Below are positions 1 through 5,885 of a stretch of DNA of 6,112 nt, in pieces. The notes beneath the pieces were generated by a model. The model ran no database searches, had not been told where the DNA came from, and saw only the letters and a list, made by a program, of their open reading frames with translations. The stretch lies in assembly GCA_025462985.1 (NCBI GenBank), contig JAOAPP010000774.1, positions 1 to 6,112 of the forward strand. Direction: 5' to 3'. The translations under genes and the position numbers were made by a program. The first letter of the stretch is position 1, and each line of letters starts with the position of its first letter. Origin of the DNA: Bryobacterales bacterium. GTDB lineage: Bacteria > Acidobacteriota > Terriglobia > Bryobacterales > Bryobacteraceae.

Positions 1-494
1 CCCGCTAACCGCATCGCCCCAGGAGCTAGATGGATTGTCGCCCGTGTCCAGCCCTACCTGAGCGATGGTATACGCTGCCAAACCATCAAAGCTGCAGTTG
101 CGATCGCGGAGGTCGAGATAGTCGGGATACGACTGATAGGAGGAAGCCTCGTTTCCATGCTGGATTGCGCAGAGTCTCTCCGCCTGAGGCACATTCAGCG
201 GGCGCAGAATCAGCGCGTTCAATACACCAAAAACTACAGCGTTTGCGCCAATTGCCAACGCCAGCGCCAAAACGGCCACCATTGTGAATCCGCGAGACTT
301 CCGCAACAGGCGCAAGCTGAACCGCGCATCCCGTATCAGACTCTCGGCAAAATTGCCGCATGGTGCTTCGTTGCATTCCTCTTTGAAGCGCGTATGGTCC
401 CCAAGTGAGCGAAGCTCCTCTTCTATGTCATCGTCGATCTGAGAACGATGAAGTAACTCGGCGGCGAGACAACGAAAGTAAACCAGAGCTTCAT
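1..494 (-). pseudogene. Decayed ADOP (acidobacterial duplicated orphan permease) N-terminal part, MacB/FtsX-like, runs off the left edge
   Basis: Read on the minus strand, the frame from about 491 to 1 is open and gives a typical ADOP N-terminus. It shows an amphipathic prefix (LVYFRCLAAELLHRSQ, then EEELRS), then RFKEECNEA, then the first membrane segment of a MacB-type permease (RKSRGFTMVAVLALALAIGA). This is followed by NALILRPLNVPQAE and the start of the periplasmic domain (YPDYLDLRDRN). Intact relatives are about 800-residue ABC-type permeases without a linked ATPase. Two lesions are visible. First, a well-placed start (ATG at 494-492 behind GGAGG at 503-499) is one base out of frame with the body; restoring one A after the ATG would give MKALVYF. 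Second, about 25 residues usual between EELRS and the F-G-G/RFKEEC stretch are missing near 400-406, which removes most of the prefix domain. The family match and the missing length are from memory of the family. The rest of the gene lies outside the window, so the state of its 3' part is unknown. Confidence 0.88.
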
Positions 495-826
495 ATTTCC
501 TCCGTGCGGCAAGGGCAGAAGCAATCGCTATAGAAAGACGGGCCCAACCATCAGCTTCCTCTCGCAGACGCTTGCGCCCCAAAGCCGTGAGTTCATAGAA
601 CTTGGCGCGACCATTGTTCTCTGATGTACCCCACTTTGCTTTCAGCAGACCCTGGCGCGCCAGACGGAACAATGCGGGATAGATCGCTCCCTGCTCGATA
701 AGCAGCGCTTGCCCGGAGATTTGGCCGATGCGCAAAGAACTCCGTAGCCATGCAGATGGCCGAGAGAAACTGCTTGAGAACAAGAAGATCGAGAGTTCCG
801 GGAAGAAGCTGGACTTGGCCGGGCAT
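491..826 (-). pseudogene. Frameshifted PadR-family transcriptional regulator (acidobacterial ADOP-associated type)
   Basis: The start ATG (826-824) follows TAGGA and opens with MPGQVQLLPGTLDLLVLK, the standard start of the PadR repressors that precede ADOP permeases. The winged-helix then continues in two further frames. GHLHGYGVL is readable only after restoring one base near 772/773 (AAG-CAG, expected AAG-GCA). RIGQISGQALLIEQGAIYPALFRL is readable only after restoring one more near 734/735 (CTTTG, expected CTTTTG). The remainder (wing KAKWGTSENNGRAKFYELT, C-terminal helix ending ALAAR) is open. At the end, one extra G near 501 would give A-R-E-E-I-stop with TGA at 493-491 overlapping the permease ATG as ATGA; as it stands the frame runs straight into the permease body. 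An intact protein would be about 110 residues and would bind DNA as a dimer, probably repressing its own operon. The first 18 codons alone cannot make a working repressor. Confidence 0.9.
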
Positions 827-830
827 GCAG

Positions 831-851
831 ATTCCTAAGCTAGTCAGGAAT
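831..851 (-). promoter_or_regulatory. Inverted repeat beside the PadR start, possible relic operator
   Basis: A perfect 6-bp inverted repeat (ATTCCT at 831-836, AGGAAT at 846-851, 9-nt gap) lies 4 bp upstream of the PadR start codon. It contains the TAGGA that would serve as the ribosome-binding site. PadR repressors usually bind short dyads in their own promoter, so this could be an autoregulatory operator or a small hairpin masking the ribosome-binding site. A 6-bp arm is close to what chance allows, and the gene it would control is broken. Confidence 0.25.
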
Positions 852-960
852 GTAATGCAACCTTTCCTGAGCTGTCGACGAGAGAACAAGTCAGCACACG
901 CGAAGAGGTACCGCGTTGCAAAGGCATTTGCTTCATAATGCAGATGGAGGAGTGCTATAC

Positions 961-1476
961 CTAGAGGTCTTCAAAAATACCCATAGCCCGGTTCTTTCTC
1001 ACCTCTTCCGCCGAAAAACAACGCCCGTTCATCGCCACGTACACGCCCGGCGTCAGCGCCTGCACAAAGGCCAGCGCGCTCCCCAGGTTGAAAAGCCCAT
1101 CCGAGCTCCCAAACTTATACGGCACCATCGCGCCTGTCAGAACGATCGTTTTGCCGATCTCGCTCCGCGCCAGGACGCTCGCCGTCTCGGTCATGGTATC
1201 CGTGCCGTGCGTGATGACGATACGCTCCTCCGGACAGTTTCGACAGGCATGGGCAATCAAGTCCCGGTCCGCCGCCGTCATCTCCAGACTGTCGATCATC
1301 ATCAAGGTGCGGATCGTAAAACTGAGCTTGCACCGGCCCAGTTCCAGCATTTCCCGAACGTGTGAATCCTTGAAGAACAGGCGTCCGTGAATCTCGTCGT
1401 ATTCCTTGTCGAAGGTTCCGCCCGTAACAAGGATGCGAATCGTACCATTCGCTTTGGCCTGCGGTACTCCTGTCAC
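961..1476 (-). CDS. Short single-domain asparaginase (PF00710 N-terminal domain only, 171 aa)
   Basis: Predicted to hydrolyse L-asparagine (or a related amide) to aspartate and ammonia in the cytoplasm; no signal peptide is visible. The catalytic motifs of the asparaginase/glutaminase family are all present: TGGT at 18-21 with T21 as expected nucleophile, Y26 in the flexible loop, S63 in DSLEM, THGTDT at 89-94 supplying the T92/D93 pair, and K109 just before IVLTGAM. Classical enzymes are about 330 residues, with a C-terminal domain completing the neighbouring subunit's site; that domain is absent. The ending (VRKNRAMGIFEDL) matches a known stand-alone class of about 165 residues, so this looks complete rather than truncated. 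The start is GTG (1476-1474), overlapping the phosphatase stop by 4 nt (GTGA). There is no strong ribosome-binding site and no better in-frame start before the first motif, so translation is probably coupled. The true substrate is not certain. Confidence 0.92.
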   Translation of the reverse strand: MTGVPQAKANGTIRILVTGGTFDKEYDEIHGRLFFKDSHVREMLELGRCKLSFTIRTLMMIDSLEMTAADRDLIAHACRNCPEERIVITHGTDTMTETASVLARSEIGKTIVLTGAMVPYKFGSSDGLFNLGSALAFVQALTPGVYVAMNGRCFSAEEVRKNRAMGIFEDL

Positions 1477-4073
1477 GCAGCCACAGCCATCTTCATAACC
1501 ACCAGAGTCATATCGTCATGCTGAGGCGCGCCGTTGACGAACCGGTCGGCCTCGGCCATCAAGGCCGGAATCATTTCCGCGGCGCGGTAGTCCGATTGTG
1601 TAACAATCGCCGGAATCAAGCGTTCCTCGCCCCACTCCTCTTCGCTCTCATTCATCGCTTCGCTGATTCCATCGGTGAACCCTACGAATATGTCGCCGGG
1701 CTCCATAATGAGCGTTCCCTGTTGGTACGGAGCACCCGGAAAAAGGCCCACGACCGGCCCGCCGGTCTCCAGCCGAATCACATGAACCGCAACGTCCACT
1801 GTGCGCCGTAACACAATCGGTGGGTTGTGGCCGGCATTGACGTAAGTAAATACGCGGCTGGCCCGGTTGTACTGGCCGTAGAAAAAGGTGGCGTACCGGT
1901 TGATCGGCGTTGCGTCAAACACCAACTGATTGACGTTCGACATCAGGCACGCCAGGTCGCCTTGATTCATCATGGCCTGTCCTCGCAATGAAGCCTGCAG
2001 GGAGGCCATGAGCAAAGCCGCCGCAATGCCCTTCCCCGAAACATCTCCGATGGCCACGCCGAGATTTCCGTTGGCGAGTGGAAGAAAGTCGTAGTAATCG
2101 CCTCCCACCCCGAGCGCTGGTCGGCAAGCTCCGAAGTAATCAATGCCCGCAATGGGCGGAAGACTCTGCGGGAACAGCCTCTCCTGGACTTCGCGCGCAA
2201 TCTCGATCTCTCGATTGAGCTTTTCCCGTTGCACCATTTCCTTGGCCACCGCGCACGCAAGCCGGCTGTTTTCGAGAGCGAGGCCCGTCTGCAAAGCCAC
2301 CGTTCGCAGCAACTGAACGTCGCTCGAGGTGTACGGTTCCTCTGATCTCTTCGGCCCCAGGCTGAGGAGCGCCGCCGTTTTCTGCTTGGAGCCGAGAGGC
2401 AGCAGCAACTGCGCATGGATGCTCCGCAACGTTGCGACTTCCGTCGGGCTCGCCGAATGCACCCAGTTGTCACGCCGGTCGAAGTAAATGCGCGCCGGCT
2501 CTTTTGAATGTTTCACCACGTCCAGCGTTTTGCTTTCCTCAGGCAAAGCGCACTGCGGCATCGCCGGGAAGCCCAGGCAATAGACCGGACGGAACGCTCC
2601 GTCGCCATTTAGCAGCACGGCCACGTGCGGCACGTGAAGCGTCTGCGAGATTCGTCGTGCCACTGTATCCAGCAGGTGATCCTGATCGAGGATCGATTGC
2701 ACCGTTTCGCCCAAGTCCTGCAGCAGCCGTTCGGCGTCATAGCTCTCCCGAAAGAACCGCCGGTCCAGCCAAAGCATGATCCGCTTTCGCGTCCCTCGAA
2801 TGATCCAGCTCACAGAGACGACCGATCCGACCATCAGCGCGATCTTCACCGGAAGGCTCAGGCTCGAGCCGCCGATTACAGAACCCAGAACCGTGAACAC
2901 GCCAGTTGCGATGAGCGCGATCACGATTCCCAAGCCACCCTTTGCCAGCGCATAGCGGACTCCCTGGCGAACTACCATCTGGAGCCTCATGGCTCTTTCC
3001 ACCACCACTACGTAGGCCAACGTGGCCGGAAACACACAGAAGAGGAAGCAGATTCCAATCACCACTGTTTCCGATACCTTGTTGAATTGCTCAGTGCTGT
3101 TCCACGCCTGATAAAGCACTAGCCCGACGATCGGGACGAGACTGAACAGCGATCCGGCGAACAGTATCCGAAGCCTTCGGCACGAATCCGGATCCCTGCT
3201 TTCGCTGATCTTCGCCAGAATCGAGACGAAGAAAAGCACTACGGAAAAAGCGAACAGCCCACCGTTGGTCAAAATTCGAAAATCCACGGCATGAGCGACA
3301 TTTGCAAGCGCACCAAACCGTGAGAACTCGCTGATTGCACCCGCCATCTCCAGGCCGGTCCAGACCAACAGGGGAGCCAGCAGCAACCATTTGAGGCCCG
3401 GGCGCCTCACGTCCCAGCTGAAGCGGTGTGGAAAGTACAGGGAGAACAGAATCAACCAGGTCGGCCAAGTCGCCGCACCGTACATATGAAGCACATCGGC
3501 AAACACCCAGAGCGAACGCGGGAAGTGATACCAGCTTGCAAAGGCGATCAGCTGCGATGTCGCCGTCATCAATCCGAAAACCGTGAGCGCGCGAATGTCA
3601 TGAGGCAGCACCGCCGCCACATACACGCCAACCAGGGAGCAGAAGAACATCATTGCGAGAAGCGTCGCGGTCAGAGCCCATCGCCATCCGTCCGCGGTCG
3701 CATCATCCCAGAATCGCGGCGGGATCTCGACCGTTCGGATTGTGTTTGTTCCTCGCGGCACAATCGTCAGCCGCAACTTCTGTGTCGGACCGACCTTCCA
3801 TATCTCTTCCATCAGCACGTGGTCGCCCGTGAAGCGTCGCCCGTTAATCGTTATGGCGCGGTCGCCGGCATGCAACCCGGCACGCGCCGTCTGGCGATCG
3901 ACTCCAGTCACCATCTGCTCCGCCGAGGCGAAAGGCCGACTGGGCGTTGTGGTCGCGTGCGCCGTCACTCGGATTGCAACCGCCGTGTACGTAATCTGAT
4001 AAACGAGCGCGATCGCAAAGAGCGGAAGAAGAAAAATGTAGTTCCGGTAATGACGCCAGGGGGACGTATGCAC
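1473..4073 (-). CDS. Membrane PDZ-multiTM-GAF-PP2C (SpoIIE/RsbU-type) serine phosphatase, 866 aa
   Basis: A signalling phosphatase likely to remove phosphate from serine/threonine of an anti-sigma-factor antagonist or similar partner. Order of parts: membrane segment 13-33; periplasmic PDZ-like domain about 45-118 (ARAGLHAGDRAITINGRRF at 63-81); nine more hydrophobic segments at about 133-155, 161-180, 198-214, 227-246, 270-288, 303-321, 334-357, 379-398 and 406-425; a cytoplasmic linker (DRRFFRESYDAERLLQ); GAF domain about 450-600; helix AREVQERLFPQSLPP (626-640); and the SpoIIE-type PP2C domain 641-866. Ten segments put both ends in the cytoplasm and PDZ outside, which is consistent. The metal-binding acidic motifs are all intact: GGDYYDF (D659), IGDVSGKG (D677), NAGHNPP (747-752), FTDGISEA (D801) and QHDDMT (D853/D854), so it should be active. 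The start is GTG (4073-4071) with GGGAG at 4084-4080. It is first in an operon with the asparaginase. What the PDZ and GAF domains sense cannot be read from the sequence. Confidence 0.95.
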   Translation of the reverse strand: MHTSPWRHYRNYIFLLPLFAIALVYQITYTAVAIRVTAHATTTPSRPFASAEQMVTGVDRQTARAGLHAGDRAITINGRRFTGDHVLMEEIWKVGPTQKLRLTIVPRGTNTIRTVEIPPRFWDDATADGWRWALTATLLAMMFFCSLVGVYVAAVLPHDIRALTVFGLMTATSQLIAFASWYHFPRSLWVFADVLHMYGAATWPTWLILFSLYFPHRFSWDVRRPGLKWLLLAPLLVWTGLEMAGAISEFSRFGALANVAHAVDFRILTNGGLFAFSVVLFFVSILAKISESRDPDSCRRLRILFAGSLFSLVPIVGLVLYQAWNSTEQFNKVSETVVIGICFLFCVFPATLAYVVVVERAMRLQMVVRQGVRYALAKGGLGIVIALIATGVFTVLGSVIGGSSLSLPVKIALMVGSVVSVSWIIRGTRKRIMLWLDRRFFRESYDAERLLQDLGETVQSILDQDHLLDTVARRISQTLHVPHVAVLLNGDGAFRPVYCLGFPAMPQCALPEESKTLDVVKHSKEPARIYFDRRDNWVHSASPTEVATLRSIHAQLLLPLGSKQKTAALLSLGPKRSEEPYTSSDVQLLRTVALQTGLALENSRLACAVAKEMVQREKLNREIEIAREVQERLFPQSLPPIAGIDYFGACRPALGVGGDYYDFLPLANGNLGVAIGDVSGKGIAAALLMASLQASLRGQAMMNQGDLACLMSNVNQLVFDATPINRYATFFYGQYNRASRVFTYVNAGHNPPIVLRRTVDVAVHVIRLETGGPVVGLFPGAPYQQGTLIMEPGDIFVGFTDGISEAMNESEEEWGEERLIPAIVTQSDYRAAEMIPALMAEADRFVNGAPQHDDMTLVVMKMAVAA

Positions 4074-4079
4074 GAGGGG

Positions 4080-4084
4080 CTCCC
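4080..4084 (-). promoter_or_regulatory. Ribosome-binding site deciding the GTG start of the phosphatase
   Basis: GGGAG read on the minus strand, 6 nt before GTG at 4073-4071. There is no competing ATG close by in that frame, so this supports the GTG start and the N-terminal membrane segment beginning around residue 13. Confidence 0.6.
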
Positions 4085-4093
4085 GAGATCCTT

Positions 4094-4122
4094 ATTGTAT
4101 GCAGCACGACCGGTACACTGAA
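4094..4122 (-). promoter_or_regulatory. Candidate sigma70-like promoter of the phosphatase-asparaginase operon
   Basis: On the minus strand a -10-like TACAAT (4099-4094, 5 of 6 to consensus) sits 17 nt below a weak -35-like TTCAGT (4122-4117, 3 of 6). Transcription would begin about 15-20 nt before the GTG start, leaving just room for the GGGAG ribosome-binding site. The region is only 78 nt long and must also hold the radical SAM gene's promoter, for which I see no convincing pair of boxes. Prediction from pattern only. Confidence 0.35.
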
Positions 4123-4151
4123 AGGAAGCCCATTCGGACCGCCGCCCACCA

Positions 4152-5456
4152 ATGAACAGCCTCGCCTCGAACACACTTTTCGATCACATCGAGCGCCATG
4201 GGTCGCTTCCTGTCGAGGCCATCGTAAAGGCCGATCTGCTCCGTTGCGGCCTGGCCTTCGACCCTGAAGTGCTTATGACTCCGGTCGATGCTGCGTCCAA
4301 GGAACATCAGCCGAAATCGTATTTTATTTTCTCGTTCAATATGGTTCGCCAGGGGGAGCTCGATGCTACGCAATCTTTTAAAGCGCCTGAAGAAATCGCT
4401 CTGACGGGTGGGAGCCTCGGCCTTCGTCGCACTATCGTCTCGGTGCGCCTCAACCCCGATTCGCCGTACCGCGTCAAGCTCCTCGACGGCAAGCGAGTAC
4501 TCACGTTGGGAAGCGAGTCCCTTTCAGAGGTCGCCTTCCCTGACATGCCTGCGCACTATGGCGCTCAATTGCCGAACGGCAAACCGGTTGCGGAAATCGC
4601 TCCGGTGATCGAGTGGGGGTATCTCATTTATCTCACTATTTTCCGCATCTGCCAGTACTTCGGCGAAAAGGAAGAATGCCAATTCTGCGATATAAACCAT
4701 AACTATCGACAGCAGCTCGCCGTGGGCCGTCCCTACACGGGCATCAAGAAGGTAGAAGACATTCTGGCCGCGCTTGAGTTCATCGCGACGCTTGACCGGA
4801 AAGCGGAAGCCTACACGGTGACCGGAGGGAGCATCACATCGAAGCTGGCGGGCCAGACTGAAGTCGAGTTCTACACGGCGTATGTCGAAGCGATTGAAAA
4901 TCGGTTTCCTGATCGCTGGCTGGGCAAAGTAGTGACGCAGGCGTGGCCCAAGGAAGACGTGCGCACATTGAAAGCGGCGGGCGCAAAAATCTACCATCCC
5001 AACTATGAAGTGTGGGACCCGAAGTTATTCGCCGCGTACTCGCCCGGCAAGGACCGCTACATCGGGCGCGACGCCTGGATCCGCCGAGTGGTGGAAGCGG
5101 CCGAAGTTTTCGATCCGTCGCACGTCATTCCCAACTTTGTCGCGGGTATTGAGATGGCCAAGCCGGTTGGGTTCACTGACGTGGAGCTGGCAGTGGCATC
5201 CACAGCGGAGGGCTTAAACTTTTTCATGTCACACGGCGTGGTGCCGCGGTTTACTACCTGGTGCCCCGAACCCACGACGCCGCTCGGCAAGGAGAATCCT
5301 GGAGGCGCGTCCCTTGAATACCATCTGCGCCTTCTGGAGGTTTACCGCGATACTCTCGCGGCGCACAAGTTGAGTCCCCCTCCCGGTTACGGCGAAGCAG
5401 GCCCGGGCAAGGCAGTGTTTTCTGTGAGCCCGTTTATGGATGTACTTCCCGGGTGA
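4152..5456 (+). CDS. Radical SAM protein of unknown function with C-x8-C-x2-C cluster motif, 434 aa
   Basis: Predicted iron-sulfur enzyme that would cleave S-adenosylmethionine to start radical chemistry; the substrate is unknown. The cluster cysteines are C167, C176 and C179 in RICQYFGEKEECQFCDI, spaced x8/x2 instead of the usual CxxxCxxC. A following TVTGGSIT (222-229) fits the glycine motif that contacts SAM's amino group, and the order of strands and helices after it fits a TIM-barrel core (about 155-400). Other striking stretches are KVVTQAWP (259-266), IYHPNYEVWD (280-289), VIPNFVAGIEMA (325-336) and RFTTWCPEPTTPLGK (366-380), the last holding a fourth candidate ligand or catalytic cysteine, C371. 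The N-terminal ~150 residues match no domain I can name. No signal peptide or membrane segment. The gene is divergent from the phosphatase operon by 78 nt, and its 3' end overlaps the NTF2-like gene. The ATG start has only a poor ribosome-binding site (AGGA about 25 nt upstream), so the exact start is less certain than the gene. I recognise the sequence type as a conserved bacterial family without a known reaction. Confidence 0.93.
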   Translation: MNSLASNTLFDHIERHGSLPVEAIVKADLLRCGLAFDPEVLMTPVDAASKEHQPKSYFIFSFNMVRQGELDATQSFKAPEEIALTGGSLGLRRTIVSVRLNPDSPYRVKLLDGKRVLTLGSESLSEVAFPDMPAHYGAQLPNGKPVAEIAPVIEWGYLIYLTIFRICQYFGEKEECQFCDINHNYRQQLAVGRPYTGIKKVEDILAALEFIATLDRKAEAYTVTGGSITSKLAGQTEVEFYTAYVEAIENRFPDRWLGKVVTQAWPKEDVRTLKAAGAKIYHPNYEVWDPKLFAAYSPGKDRYIGRDAWIRRVVEAAEVFDPSHVIPNFVAGIEMAKPVGFTDVELAVASTAEGLNFFMSHGVVPRFTTWCPEPTTPLGKENPGGASLEYHLRLLEVYRDTLAAHKLSPPPGYGEAGPGKAVFSVSPFMDVLPG

Positions 5457-5820
5457 CCAGCGTCCCCTGTGCCGATACCAGCACGAAGGAGTCGTCGTCC
5501 TGCTCCCGGTACACATGCGTGTAGCGGCTGAAAGCGTGGAAGTACTGGTCCTGGCTCGTCCCGCGCATCTCGGTTTCGCCGGTCACAATGGCAGTTTCCC
5601 CGTAAAGCCGCACCTCTGAATTAACTACCCGAATCGACTCGAACTTGAGATGGCCCGATTCGATCGCCGAGACGAATCCAGCCCGGCTCAGCACAGTTCC
5701 GCTCAAATCGATCAGAACGAAATCGTCGTCCAGAAGCCGTCGCAATTCGTGAGCGTCGGCATTTGTCAAAGCAGCAAAGAATTTTCGTTCGGCCTCGAGG
5801 ACAAATGTATGTTCGACCAT
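5434..5820 (-). CDS. NTF2-like (DUF4440/SnoaL-type) small protein, 128 aa
   Basis: A cone-shaped NTF2-fold protein is predicted: an N-terminal helix with ERKFFAALTNADAHELRRLL (11-30), then DDDFVLIDLSGTVLSRAGF, and a run of beta strands (SIRVVNSEVRLYGETAIVTG; SRYTHVYREQDDDSFVLVSAQGT). This is the usual layout and length of DUF4440 proteins, which include ketosteroid-isomerase-like enzymes and many small-ligand binders of unknown role; no catalytic assignment is possible. The start chosen is ATG at 5820-5818, preceded after 8 nt by AAGGAAG (5835-5829). The frame stays open upstream to 5973, but that extension is low-complexity, has no family resemblance and overlaps the divergent ADOP relic. 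There is no signal peptide, so it is cytoplasmic. The stop TAA (5436-5434) lies inside the last codons of the radical SAM gene on the other strand. Confidence 0.87.
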   Translation of the reverse strand: MVEHTFVLEAERKFFAALTNADAHELRRLLDDDFVLIDLSGTVLSRAGFVSAIESGHLKFESIRVVNSEVRLYGETAIVTGETEMRGTSQDQYFHAFSRYTHVYREQDDDSFVLVSAQGTLVTREVHP

Positions 5821-5828
5821 GGCGCAGA

Positions 5829-5835
5829 CTTCCTT
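5829..5835 (-). promoter_or_regulatory. Ribosome-binding site deciding the start of the NTF2-like gene
   Basis: AAGGAAG on the minus strand, 8 nt before the ATG at 5820-5818. It is the strongest ribosome-binding site among the intact genes here and favours the 128-residue product over the longer open frame. Confidence 0.65.
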
Positions 5836-5885
5836 AGAGCAGGGGCCACATCTCCTGCGCAGCCTCAAGCTATCATGCTTCCGAG

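Noticed and set aside
1..826. Frameshifts as sequencing errors
   Set aside because: Several missing bases are in short homopolymers, so error is possible at single sites, but the in-frame deletion here, the nonsense codon in the right-hand relic and the absence of any break in about 4.5 kb of neighbouring genes make true decay more likely.
593..889. Minus-strand 98-codon open frame as a gene of its own
   Set aside because: Only its middle part (from 826 to about 773) is genuine PadR; the rest is out-of-frame translation of the frameshifted PadR pseudogene.
912..930. GCAAA-GGCA-TTTGC style hairpin after the asparaginase as a terminator
   Set aside because: The stem is only 5 bp with few G-C pairs and no T-run follows on the minus strand.
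749..947. Ten-base direct repeat ATGCAGATGG at 749-758 and 938-947
   Set aside because: Too short to be meaningful in 6 kb, and one copy is plain PadR coding sequence.
916..1365. Plus-strand open frame of 149 codons over the asparaginase
   Set aside because: Antisense shadow; the composition is arginine/histidine-rich and the minus-strand asparaginase motifs are unambiguous.
3426..4121. Long plus-strand open frame (231 codons) opposite the phosphatase
   Set aside because: It is rich in R, H and Q with no recognisable domain, and lies wholly antisense to a well-supported gene apart from its last few codons; an artefact of G+C-rich codon usage.
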